Shown one piece after another: positions 9,969 through 17,321 of a stretch of DNA of 64,000 nt. The number at the start of each line of letters is the position of its first letter. Position 1 is the stretch's first letter. Both the position numbers and the translations under genes were made by a program. The DNA is from an uncultured Lachnospiraceae bacterium (lineage in GTDB: Bacteria; Bacillota; Clostridia; Lachnospirales; Lachnospiraceae). The stretch is from NCBI GenBank assembly GCA_947382355.1, contig CANCYR010000012.1:1-64000 (forward strand), given 5' to 3'. Under the pieces are notes generated by a model. It made no database searches. It saw only the letters and a list, made by a program, of their open reading frames with translations, and had not been told where the DNA came from.

Positions 9969-11522
9969 TTACAAGGAATTATTTCCTTTTTGCACATCCT
10001 CAAACTCCTTATAAATTTCTTCGGAAGGAGCTTTTGTACAAAGACTTGCAATCACAATTGCCGCTACACCGACAGCAAAGCCAATCGCCAGGGAATAAAG
10101 CCCTGTGCCGGTTCCTAATGTAACAGCTGCTCCCTCTCCATTTGCAACAAGAGGAATGTAATCCCATACAATAACCGTCACAGCGCCGGAAAGGATTCCC
10201 GCAACCGCTCCGGCAAAATTGGTGCGCTTCCAGAACAGTGACAACAGCACAATGGGACCAAATGCGGCGCCAAGCCCTGCCCATGCATTGGAAACCAGCC
10301 CCATTATGGAATTATTGGGATTCAAAGCAATGAAATATGCCAGCACCGCAATGATAAATACGGTAATTCTGCTGACTCTTAACACTGTTTTATTGTCCGC
10401 ATCCTTTTTTATGATACCCTTAAAAATATCCTCCGCCACGGAAGACGCGCTGACTAAAAGCTGGGAATCTGCCGTAGACATAATTGCCGCTAAAATACCG
10501 CAAAGGAAAATACCGCCAATAACAGGCAGGCGGAAATCCTGTGTAAACATCTTGATAATCATATGGATAAACACATTCTCAGATTCACTGCCTTCCAATA
10601 CGCCCGGGAGATAAGCCCTTCCTACTACTCCAATCACACAGGCAAAGGCCAGGGACAATGCCACCCATCCAATTGCAATTCCCTTGGACTTTTTCAGTTC
10701 CTTCTCATCCTTTACCGCCATGAACCGCACCAGAATATGGGGCATTCCGCAATAACCAAGCCCCCACGCAAGCTGGGAAATAATTTCCACCGCAGTAAAA
10801 GGCCTTCCCCCGTTATCCATGATGTTTAAAAAAGATGCCGCACCTCCTGCTACTCCGGCATTTTCCAACACTGTCGATACATTTCCTGTTCCCACCAGAT
10901 TTAAGGCAATCAAGGGTACAGCTAAAATGGCAACCAGCATAAGCGTCCCCTGCACAAAGTCGGTAACGCATACAGCCATAAAGCCACCCAGGAAAGTATA
11001 GATCAGAATAACAAAAGCTCCTACGGTCAGTGCAATTTTATATTCTACTCCAAATACAGAAGCAAACAGCTTTCCTCCTGCCGCCAGGGCAGAAGCGGTA
11101 TAAACAAGAAAGAAAATAACTATCGTAACGGAAGAAATAAACAACAGAACTCTCTTCTTATCATGGAACCTGTTTTCAAAATAGGTAGGCAGCGTCAGGG
11201 AATTATTTGCCCTTATAGTATATCTGCGAAGCCTTTTTGAAATAACAAGCCAGTTAAATACTGTTCCCAGAAACAATCCGATTGCAATCCAGGCTTGTCC
11301 CGTTCCAAGGGCATATACGCTTCCCGGCAGTCCCATCAACAGCCAGCCGCTCATATCCGATGCCTGTGCCGATAAGGCGGCTACAAAGCCGGATAAACTC
11401 CTTCCTCCTAAAAAGTAATCTTCGGAACTGGTGTTTTTCTTTGCATAAAGGGCACCTATGATTATCATGCCACTTAAGTAAATTGCAAATGCAAGCATTA
11501 TGTAACCTATTGATCCACTCAT
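9969..11522 (-). CDS. putP: Sodium/proline symporter (SSS family, PutP-like)
   Basis: This 517-residue membrane protein of the sodium:solute symporter family has about 13 hydrophobic segments. The early EDYFLGGRSLSGFVAALSA and ASDMSGWLLMGLPG segments are typical of PutP, as is PLIALNLVGTG further on. It probably imports proline with sodium. The ATG at 11522 follows AAGGAG. It has a promoter at 11600-11628 with a terminator-like hairpin between promoter and gene, so expression may be attenuated. A related SSS substrate such as pantothenate cannot be excluded, but PutP fits best. Confidence 0.85.
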   Translation of the reverse strand: MSGSIGYIMLAFAIYLSGMIIIGALYAKKNTSSEDYFLGGRSLSGFVAALSAQASDMSGWLLMGLPGSVYALGTGQAWIAIGLFLGTVFNWLVISKRLRRYTIRANNSLTLPTYFENRFHDKKRVLLFISSVTIVIFFLVYTASALAAGGKLFASVFGVEYKIALTVGAFVILIYTFLGGFMAVCVTDFVQGTLMLVAILAVPLIALNLVGTGNVSTVLENAGVAGGAASFLNIMDNGGRPFTAVEIISQLAWGLGYCGMPHILVRFMAVKDEKELKKSKGIAIGWVALSLAFACVIGVVGRAYLPGVLEGSESENVFIHMIIKMFTQDFRLPVIGGIFLCGILAAIMSTADSQLLVSASSVAEDIFKGIIKKDADNKTVLRVSRITVFIIAVLAYFIALNPNNSIMGLVSNAWAGLGAAFGPIVLLSLFWKRTNFAGAVAGILSGAVTVIVWDYIPLVANGEGAAVTLGTGTGLYSLAIGFAVGVAAIVIASLCTKAPSEEIYKEFEDVQKGNNSL

Positions 11523-11562
11523 TTTCTTCTCCTTATTTCATTATATTATTTTACAGAAAAAA

Positions 11563-11587
11563 ACAAGGGCTGAAATTAAACCCTTGT
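11563..11587 (-). terminator. Terminator-like hairpin inside the putP leader
   Basis: A 7-bp stem ACAAGGG/CCCTTGT (11581-11587 with 11563-11569) is followed on the minus strand by at least six Ts (11562 downward). It begins only about 6 bases after the predicted transcription start of putP and ends some 35 bases before its start codon, so it could stop most transcripts before the gene. Confidence 0.6.
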
Positions 11588-11599
11588 CTGACTTTTCTT

Positions 11600-11628
11600 A
11601 TTATAATATAAGATTAGATTATCGTCAA
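11600..11628 (-). promoter_or_regulatory. putP: Promoter of putP
   Basis: TTGACG (11623-11628) and TATAAT (11600-11605) stand 17 bases apart on the minus strand, a near-consensus sigma-A promoter. It points towards putP and stands back to back with the lipoprotein promoter at 11665-11693. Confidence 0.75.
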
Positions 11629-11664
11629 TTAGTTCTTATTTTAGTCATGGACAAGAACAGCCAG

Positions 11665-11693
11665 TTGACCAATCTATATTTGGGAGCTATAAT
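11665..11693 (+). promoter_or_regulatory. Promoter of the lipoprotein gene
   Basis: TTGACC (11665-11670) and TATAAT (11688-11693) are separated by 17 bases. The start codon lies about 60 bases downstream after AAGGAG. With the putP promoter it makes a divergent pair within about 65 bases. Confidence 0.75.
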
Positions 11694-11755
11694 TTGTTGA
11701 ATGAAAGCAGAAAAAAATTTATTGAAGGGTAAAACCTTTTCATAAGGAGAAACCA

Positions 11756-12415
11756 ATGAAGAAAAAAATATGCTTATTGTTGAGCATACTGTTAGTGTGT
11801 ACAACTTTAATCGGTTGTAGTGCAAATGATATGCCGCAGAACGAACAGAAGATGATGGAAAACCCACAGGACGCTTCGGAAATAATACAAAACCCGCAGG
11901 TTCAGACAGAGGAATCGGCAGATGCCGGAGATGCACTGTATGAAGCTTTCTTAAAAAATGAAATCGGTGTAGCAAATCCATACGTGGAAGGCATGAATTT
12001 GACCGTTATGGATGATAAAGGATATGAATCTGAATTTGAAGCCCCGCAGAAAAAGTATGCTTACGTGGATGTAAATGGCGATGAAAATCCGGAGCTTATT
12101 TTTAAAATAAGTTCCTATCCAAGTGAGTTGATGTATATTTTGGGGATATGTGATAACGAACTTGTTTGTTTTGATGTATTTGAGACGCATACAAAAAATA
12201 TCGCGTTCGGAGTGTACGATTATGGTTTCGTTTGGAAGGTTCAGAATTATGACGGGTTTGAAATGACATTCTATACCTATACTGCCGACGGACAGCCTAT
12301 GGAAGCCAGACGTTTTACGGAAGAGAACGGGGCTGATATTGCGGCTCACGAAGGAGAAGAGCCGGAATGGATTGACTGGCAATATGATGGGAATACCGGT
12401 AACTTAAGCAAATAG
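11756..12415 (+). CDS. Predicted lipoprotein of unknown function
   Basis: This 219-residue protein has a lipoprotein signal peptide ending in LIGC (residues 18-21), so it should be anchored to the outer face of the membrane by Cys21. A Met/Asn/Gln-rich linker follows. The mature part contains YVDVNGDENPELIF, an Asp/Asn-rich loop like those in FG-GAP or calcium-binding repeats that often marks extracellular lipoproteins of gut Firmicutes. I do not recognise the family. AAGGAG precedes the ATG. The methyltransferase gene starts 41 bases downstream on the same strand, but no functional link is evident. Confidence 0.75.
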   Translation: MKKKICLLLSILLVCTTLIGCSANDMPQNEQKMMENPQDASEIIQNPQVQTEESADAGDALYEAFLKNEIGVANPYVEGMNLTVMDDKGYESEFEAPQKKYAYVDVNGDENPELIFKISSYPSELMYILGICDNELVCFDVFETHTKNIAFGVYDYGFVWKVQNYDGFEMTFYTYTADGQPMEARRFTEENGADIAAHEGEEPEWIDWQYDGNTGNLSK

Positions 12416-12456
12416 GCAATTATCTGAAAATATGAATACAACAAGGAGAAAAACTC

Positions 12457-13317
12457 ATGTGGATTGCGGACAACTGGAAGGATTATGAAGTATTGGATAC
12501 ATCCGGCGGAGAAAAGTGCGAGCGGTGGGGGGATTATATTTTAGTACGGCCCGACCCGCAGGTGATTTGGAACACGCCGCACAATCATCCCGCATGGAAA
12601 CATAAAAACGGGCATTACCACCGAAGCTCCAAGGGCGGCGGGGAATGGGAATTTTTTCATCTGCCGAAGGAATGGTCCATTCATTACAGGGAACTGACCT
12701 TTCATTTAAAGCCCTTTAGCTTTAAGCATACCGGGCTCTTTCCCGAACAGGCCGTGAACTGGGACTGGTGCGCCGATAAAATAGGAAGCGCCGGACGAAG
12801 CGTAAAAATTCTGAACTTATTTGCCTATACAGGAGGCGCCACTATATCCGCTGCAGCAGCAGGGGCTTCCGTTACCCATGTAGACGCCTCTAAGGGCATG
12901 GTTGGCTGGGCAAAAGAAAATGCTGCTGCGTCCGGCTTATCCGAAGCGCCAATCCGCTGGCTGGTAGATGACTGTGTGAAATTTGTGGAACGTGAAATCC
13001 GTCGCGGAAACACTTATGACGGCATTATTATGGACCCCCCCTCTTATGGCAGGGGACCCAAAGGAGAAATCTGGAAAATAGAAGATAATATTTTTTCCTT
13101 TATTGAGCTTTGCACTAAGCTTCTGGCAAAGGATGCCATATTCTTTCTGGTAAACTCCTATACTACCGGCTTGCAGCCCGCCGTGTTATCTTATATGATG
13201 AACACTGCCATCACCCCAAAACGGGGAGGGACGGTAGAGGCTTCCGAAATCGGTCTTCCTGTTACGGAAAGCGGTCTTATCCTTCCCTGCGGTGCTTCCG
13301 GTAGATGGTGCAGATAG
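12457..13317 (+). CDS. Class I SAM-dependent methyltransferase (RlmI/RlmK-like catalytic domain)
   Basis: This 286-residue protein has a Rossmann-fold methyltransferase domain. Motif I is LNLFAYTGGATISAAAAGA near residue 113, a second acidic motif is HVDASKGMV, and the catalytic motif is MDPPSYGRGPKG near residue 190. The YTGG and DPPSYGRGPKGE pattern matches the COG1092-type group that methylates 23S rRNA bases. The N-terminal PUA domain of RlmI is missing, so this is the shorter form common in Firmicutes. The substrate is unproven. A strong bidirectional terminator follows. Confidence 0.8.
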   Translation: MWIADNWKDYEVLDTSGGEKCERWGDYILVRPDPQVIWNTPHNHPAWKHKNGHYHRSSKGGGEWEFFHLPKEWSIHYRELTFHLKPFSFKHTGLFPEQAVNWDWCADKIGSAGRSVKILNLFAYTGGATISAAAAGASVTHVDASKGMVGWAKENAAASGLSEAPIRWLVDDCVKFVEREIRRGNTYDGIIMDPPSYGRGPKGEIWKIEDNIFSFIELCTKLLAKDAIFFLVNSYTTGLQPAVLSYMMNTAITPKRGGTVEASEIGLPVTESGLILPCGASGRWCR

Positions 13318-13385
13318 GCAATGCTAACCTGCTCTGTCCGCATGCGGAAGAAATCCGGCATAAACAGACACTTGCAAACTAACAT

Positions 13386-13427
13386 AAAAATCATGACCAC
13401 CAGCTTAGCCGGTGGTCATGATTTTTT
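13386..13427. terminator. Bidirectional terminator
   Basis: The 16-bp stem (13386-13401 with 13411-13426) has A-rich and T-rich flanks, so it can end transcripts from both the methyltransferase gene (plus) and the small membrane-protein gene (minus) that converge here. Confidence 0.9.
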
Positions 13428-13859
13428 CTAATATCCGCTGTAAGAGCTTCCGCCCATTGACATCATCGTTGCCCCAAATGCAATAAAAATAAAAATATAC
13501 AATACAAATATGATTGCGAAAACTCCTAACGACACCTTAAAATAATTGGATTTACTCTTCTTTTCATTTTTACTGAATGCCCATACGAACATCATGACGA
13601 TATTTACACACGGAACCATCATAATCAAATAAGCGATTATCCATTCACCTATTGAAACCGGTTCTTCCAGTCCATCATATGCGGGCTTTGGCGGGTCTAA
13701 CGGGCCGTTATATGTAGGCGGCACAAACGGCTGTCCATTATAATTGTTCATATTAGATTGATTGGAATATGAACTTTCAAAGCCGTTATTAGTAGTTGTC
13801 TGATTGGAATATGAGCTTTCAAAGCCATTGCCCATATTGTTAAAATTGTTGTTGTCCAT
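13428..13859 (-). CDS. Small membrane protein with Asn/Gln-rich N terminus (paralogue A)
   Basis: This 143-residue protein starts MDNNNFNNMGNGFESS. A short block, GFESSYSNQ, is present twice, followed by NMNNYNGQPFVPP and a Pro-rich linker. Two hydrophobic segments (about residues 72-92 and 110-132) flank a conserved FVWAFSKNEK turn. It is a close paralogue of the gene at 15313-15672, including the upstream region. The C-terminal SMGGSSYSGY tail is unique to this copy. I do not know its function; the layout resembles small DUF-type envelope proteins with a cytosolic disordered arm. Confidence 0.8.
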   Translation of the reverse strand: MDNNNFNNMGNGFESSYSNQTTTNNGFESSYSNQSNMNNYNGQPFVPPTYNGPLDPPKPAYDGLEEPVSIGEWIIAYLIMMVPCVNIVMMFVWAFSKNEKKSKSNYFKVSLGVFAIIFVLYIFIFIAFGATMMSMGGSSYSGY

Positions 13860-13933
13860 GTAGGTACCCTCCCTCTTTTCACTTCCGTTCTATCTGACGG
13901 AAGGACTTTGTTTTGATAAATATATACTACGTT

Positions 13934-13962
13934 AGAATATCACATTTTAGAATCACAGGCAA
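13934..13962 (-). promoter_or_regulatory. Promoter of paralogue A
   Basis: AGGCAA/AGAATA on the plus strand read TTGCCT and TATTCT on the minus strand, 17 bases apart (13957-13962 and 13934-13939). The same layout and surrounding bases recur before paralogue B, which supports it. Confidence 0.6.
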
Positions 13963-14028
13963 GTAAATGGAACAAATTTCTAAATTTTTCTTGAAAAATC
14001 TAAATTTTTTCTAAAGCAGTGACAATAT

Positions 14029-14082
14029 GTAACAGTTCAGCCCTCAGCTTTCCCACATAGAAATCGAAGCTGAGGGCTGAAC
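14029..14082. repeat. Small palindromic repeat, copy 1
   Basis: Sixteen-base perfect arms (14035-14050 and 14067-14082) enclose the loop TCCCACATAGAAATCG. The left terminus reads GTAACAGTTCAGCCC. Arms, loop and terminus are shared with the element at 33030-33077, and the terminus alone recurs at 27007-27021. It lies just beyond the DUF2752 gene and might also work as a transcript end, but no T-run follows. Confidence 0.65.
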
Positions 14083-14093
14083 ATATTACTTTC

Positions 14094-14453
14094 CTATAAA
14101 ATCCCTCCTGCACTTCTATAGCAAAAATAAACAACAGCTCCTATACAAAGCACTGCAATTCCTCCGTAAAAAAAAGGAACTCTTCTCCCCTTTCCATACC
14201 GAAAGAAAAAGCTCCATAAGAGAAACTGCATAAGGGGAAAAATCATGGCATTCATGGAAAAGGCAGTCTTCCACCGAAAGGTACAGAAATAGAAAAAGGC
14301 TCTTGTAAGACCGCAGCCCGGACAGGGTGCCTTCAAAAACAACATGCTGGGACATGCTTCTCCCAGACAAACCGTGGAAAGCAGCAGATATAGCGCCGCC
14401 GCCACAATTCCGATTTTATAATTATCCCAATCCCTTTTTATTCTTTCAAGCAT
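14094..14453 (-). CDS. DUF2752 family membrane protein
   Basis: This protein of about 119 residues has the DUF2752 signature CPSMLFLKAPCPGCGLTRAF, with the CPxCGxTR motif after the first membrane segment, and two further hydrophobic segments. The function of the family is not established. I take the ATG at 14453, 10 bases after the stop of the upstream gene and preceded by GGGAAAAG, over the ATG at 14492 that would lie inside that gene. It is probably co-transcribed with the DUF3592-type gene. Confidence 0.8.
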   Translation of the reverse strand: MLERIKRDWDNYKIGIVAAALYLLLSTVCLGEACPSMLFLKAPCPGCGLTRAFFYFCTFRWKTAFSMNAMIFPLMQFLLWSFFFRYGKGRRVPFFYGGIAVLCIGAVVYFCYRSAGGIL

Positions 14454-14463
14454 CTTCTTTTCC

Positions 14464-15156
14464 CTATCCCCAAAGAAATTTATATGCCACAATAAGAAGT
14501 ATCAGCATGTAAACAACGCTCATAAGAAACCTGAACCATTTAAGAGGTTTATCCGGGAACCATGCTTCCGCAGGATTGTCAGGATTCAGTAAAAGTGTAT
14601 AATATTGATTGACGCTGGGAGCGCCTTTATGATAATCCCAGTAACCGGAATGGACATACTCCTTTCCGTCATAAGTATATTGGAAAACCGGTATATATGC
14701 TGTGCTTCCATCTCCGCCGCAAGTATCCTTTACATCGATGCATTTTGCCTGTATGGAATATGTATATATGCGCTTTTTCCTTTTATCAGCCAGCGGTTCT
14801 TTCACAATCATCCAAAGCCCTGTAATAAAAAACACTAAAACCACCAAAAGCACGATAATCCTGTCCCTGTCAAGTCTGATATCTTTTAAAAAGGAAAAAC
14901 TCCAGATATATGCGGCAGATACTCCCATACATCCAAGTCCTGCAATGGGAAACAGCAAAACCCACGCTTCCTTCAGGCTGATTCCACCTGCAATAATGGC
15001 AGCTATCCCCATTACAAAAAATATACTGCCTAAAAGAAAGATGCCCACAGGAGGATTTACCTGAAAAAAGTAAATCATTGCTATCGCCGCCAGAACCAAA
15101 GCAATTGCAAAAACAATACCCATAACTCCGCCAGGGTTACGATTTTTCTTTCCCAT
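14464..15156 (-). CDS. DUF3592-type membrane protein
   Basis: From the ATG at 15156 this is a 230-residue protein with four hydrophobic segments in the N-terminal half. An extracytoplasmic DUF3592-like region follows (QAKCIDVKDTCGGD, then YIPVFQYTYDGKEYVHSG), and a last membrane helix lies near the C terminus. The frame is open to 15240, but the extra residues lack a ribosome-binding site. A decayed copy of part of this gene lies at 15803-15884. The function is unknown. Confidence 0.75.
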   Translation of the reverse strand: MGKKNRNPGGVMGIVFAIALVLAAIAMIYFFQVNPPVGIFLLGSIFFVMGIAAIIAGGISLKEAWVLLFPIAGLGCMGVSAAYIWSFSFLKDIRLDRDRIIVLLVVLVFFITGLWMIVKEPLADKRKKRIYTYSIQAKCIDVKDTCGGDGSTAYIPVFQYTYDGKEYVHSGYWDYHKGAPSVNQYYTLLLNPDNPAEAWFPDKPLKWFRFLMSVVYMLILLIVAYKFLWG

Positions 15157-15215
15157 CCTCACTTCGCCTTCCCGATATCTATATATTAAGCATTTGTCCC
15201 CCTGCTGCCGCAGGA

Positions 15216-15299
15216 CCAAACACTCCTGCCCCTGCGGCACAGCCTATAAATCCAGACAGAACGGGAATCACTGCCTGAATTGCCTGAAATAAAACAAAT
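15216..15299 (-). pseudogene. Fragment of a VTT/TVP38-family gene
   Basis: These 84 bases match 16222-16305, the middle of the intact VTT gene, with only 5 mismatches and no gaps. Both ends of the gene are missing. The fragment sits between the DUF3592-type gene and paralogue B, exactly where a first copy of the VTT gene would stand in a tandem duplication. Confidence 0.85.
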
Positions 15300-15312
15300 C
15301 TTCCCACTAATA

Positions 15313-15672
15313 TCATTGCAGCATTGCGCCAAAGAAGCCAAAAACAAACGACAATCCTACTATAACCGCCGCCATTATTAAAGATGCCTTAAAGTAATTG
15401 GATTTACTTGCCTTTTCGTTTTTGCTGAATGCCCATACAAAAACCATGATAATGTTTATACATGGAATCATTGAAATCAAAAAAACAATTATCCATTCTC
15501 CTACTGAAACCGGATCTTCTCCCCCATCAGCATATGCAGGCCTCAGCGGGTCTGACGGGCCGTTATATGCAGGCGGCACAAACGGCTGTCCATTATAATT
15601 GTTCATATTGGATTGATTAGAATATGAACTTTCAAAACCATTGCCCATATCGTTAAAATTGTTGTTGTCCAT
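15313..15672 (-). CDS. Small membrane protein with Asn-rich N terminus (paralogue B)
   Basis: This 119-residue paralogue of the 13428-13859 product has the same MDNNNFN start, one GFESSYSNQ block instead of two, the NYNGQPFVPP linker, and two hydrophobic segments around FVWAFSKNEKASKSNYF. The C terminus is shorter. The copies share about 100 bases of upstream sequence, including the promoter and the ribosome-binding region, so the duplication is recent and both copies are probably expressed alike. The function is unknown. Confidence 0.8.
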   Translation of the reverse strand: MDNNNFNDMGNGFESSYSNQSNMNNYNGQPFVPPAYNGPSDPLRPAYADGGEDPVSVGEWIIVFLISMIPCINIIMVFVWAFSKNEKASKSNYFKASLIMAAVIVGLSFVFGFFGAMLQ

Positions 15673-15746
15673 GCAGGTACCCTCCCTCTTTTCACTTCCG
15701 CTTTATCTGTCGTAAGGACTTTGTTTTGATAAATATATACCATAAT

Positions 15747-15775
15747 AGATTACCATATTTTAAAATCACAGACAA
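15747..15775 (-). promoter_or_regulatory. Promoter of paralogue B
   Basis: On the minus strand TTGTCT (15770-15775) and TAATCT (15747-15752) stand 17 bases apart, at the same distance from the start codon as the promoter of paralogue A. The surrounding TGTGATT and ATATATTTATC bases are conserved between the two copies. Confidence 0.6.
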
Positions 15776-15802
15776 TTGAAAACAACAAAATCCAAAATCC
15801 AA

Positions 15803-15884
15803 AAACAGCAGAATCTATGCTTTCTCCAGGCTGATTCCTTCTACAACAATGGCAGGGATTCCCATTACGGAAAACACCCTGCCT
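15803..15884 (-). pseudogene. Fragment of a DUF3592-type gene
   Basis: These 82 bases align without gaps to 14950-15031 in the intact DUF3592-type gene, with about 18 mismatches. The fragment lies between paralogue B and the intact VTT gene, the mirror of the VTT fragment at 15216-15299. It has no open frame of its own. Confidence 0.75.
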
Positions 15885-15890
15885 GTCCCG

Positions 15891-16478
15891 CTATCGAAAG
15901 AGCAGCCCGAATCCAATACTGTAAAGCAAAATGCACCAGGGCTTTGACAAAAGAAGAATCACGCAGAACTTCTTGAACCCCATGGAGGTCAGCCCAGCCA
16001 GATAACAGAATACATCATCCGGTCCCAGCGGAAGCAGAATCGTCAGTATAAATACAATCACAAATCCCCTGCTGTTATCAACCTTGTCCGCATATTTGTT
16101 GTATTTTTCCTCCGAAACCATCTTTTTTACAAGCGCAACTCCAAATTTTCTTGCCAGAATAAATGCAATGATACTACCCGCACAAATCCCCGTATAATTA
16201 TATATAAAGCCTGCCACGGGGCCAAACACTCCTGCCCCTGCGGCACAGCCTATAAATCCCGGCAAAATGGGAATCACTACCTGAATTGCCTGAAATAAAA
16301 CAAATACTACCGGCGCTGCCGCCCCAAAGCTGTCTATATATATGGCAAATGCCTGTCTTGAAGCAAAGTACCCCTGAATATAGCCGTTGATAATCACATA
16401 TGCCATAAACAAAATCGTAAGCACTGCCAGAATGGTAACAAACCATTTGATGTTTTTTAATACATTTGATGTTTCCAT
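15891..16478 (-). CDS. TVP38/TMEM64 (VTT domain) family membrane protein
   Basis: This 195-residue protein has about five hydrophobic segments and the VTT/SNARE-associated core: VVIPILPGFIGCAAGAGVFG near residue 68, FILARKFG near 107 and LPLGPDDVFCYLAG near 150. VTT (DedA-like) proteins are membrane-lipid scramblases or transporters. The exact role here is unknown. It heads the minus-strand series of duplicated small membrane-protein genes. Confidence 0.85.
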   Translation of the reverse strand: METSNVLKNIKWFVTILAVLTILFMAYVIINGYIQGYFASRQAFAIYIDSFGAAAPVVFVLFQAIQVVIPILPGFIGCAAGAGVFGPVAGFIYNYTGICAGSIIAFILARKFGVALVKKMVSEEKYNKYADKVDNSRGFVIVFILTILLPLGPDDVFCYLAGLTSMGFKKFCVILLLSKPWCILLYSIGFGLLFR

Positions 16479-16564
16479 ATTCTGTCCTGTTCTCCTTTTA
16501 TTTACATCAAAAGTATCATATCAAATCTTTTCCTTTTTTTCTTCCTATAAATTCTTAATAATTC

Positions 16565-17221
16565 TTAAATTATAAAGACTCCCTTTATCCGATGGTAAAG
16601 CTCTCCCAAAGGAAGCCCCACCACATTATTATAGTCTCCCAGAATTTCCTTTATATAAACGGCGCCCTGCCCCTGAATGCCATAGGCGCCTGCCTTGTCC
16701 ATAGGTTCCTCTGTTTCGATATATTCCCATATTTCCTCATCTGTCATTGGATAAAAAATCACTTTTGTGGAAACTGCAAAGCTTTCTTTTTTCATCCTCC
16801 CCGCTTCCTGCCATACCAGAGTTACTCCGGTATATACAAAATGAAAATCTCCCTGCAGCCTCTTTAACATCCTAAAAGCTTCCTCACGGCTCTTTGGCTT
16901 TCCCAGAATCTGAAGTTTTCTTTCCTCTTTTCCGGAACCATTCTCCCTGCGGACAGCTTCTTTATAATCCTCATAACCTCCACAAGCCACAACCGTATCT
17001 GCTCCTAATACAATGCTTTCTTCTTTTGCTTTTTCTTCCAGACTCTGAAACACATCCTCTGCTTTCTGGCAGGATAACTCCAGCACAATATCCTCCGGTT
17101 CTGTTTTTGTAATGATTTCCTCTACTTTGGAAGGAATAACAGAAAAAGAAAAGCCTGCCTGTTGTAAAAGCTCCCTCCTTCGCGGAGAATTGGATGCGAG
17201 AATCAAATGTTTTGAGAACAT
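16565..17221 (-). CDS. maf: Maf-like nucleoside triphosphate pyrophosphatase
   Basis: This 218-residue Maf family protein hydrolyses non-canonical or pyrimidine nucleoside triphosphates to monophosphates. The N-terminal LASNSPRRRELL motif, the catalytic Asp in VLGADTVVA near residue 75 and GKPKSREEAFRML with HFVYTGVTL are all present. A charged insertion of about 20 residues (YKEAVRRENGSGKEER) precedes the GKPKS motif. That insertion is unusual but lies in a loop. No neighbour is functionally linked. Confidence 0.9.
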   Translation of the reverse strand: MFSKHLILASNSPRRRELLQQAGFSFSVIPSKVEEIITKTEPEDIVLELSCQKAEDVFQSLEEKAKEESIVLGADTVVACGGYEDYKEAVRRENGSGKEERKLQILGKPKSREEAFRMLKRLQGDFHFVYTGVTLVWQEAGRMKKESFAVSTKVIFYPMTDEEIWEYIETEEPMDKAGAYGIQGQGAVYIKEILGDYNNVVGLPLGELYHRIKGVFII

Positions 17222-17267
17222 AGGGATAGTTCCTTTCTGCTTAAATTGCTTATATTAATGAAAATAA

Positions 17268-17310
17268 AATAAAGGGCGAAAGATTCAAATGCTATCTTCC
17301 GCCCTTTATT
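17268..17310 (-). terminator. Terminator after the FtsX-type permease gene
   Basis: An AATAAAGGGCG stem (17268-17278 with 17300-17310, extended by AAAGAT/ATCTT) is followed on the minus strand by TTTATTTTC. It lies just after the permease stop codon at 17322. Confidence 0.75.
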
Positions 17311-17321
17311 ATATCCTTTTT

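Noticed and set aside
13428-15672. Two similar hydrophobic small genes as a possible two-peptide bacteriocin
   Set aside because: They lack a leader with a double-glycine site and have two membrane helices each; duplication explains their similarity.
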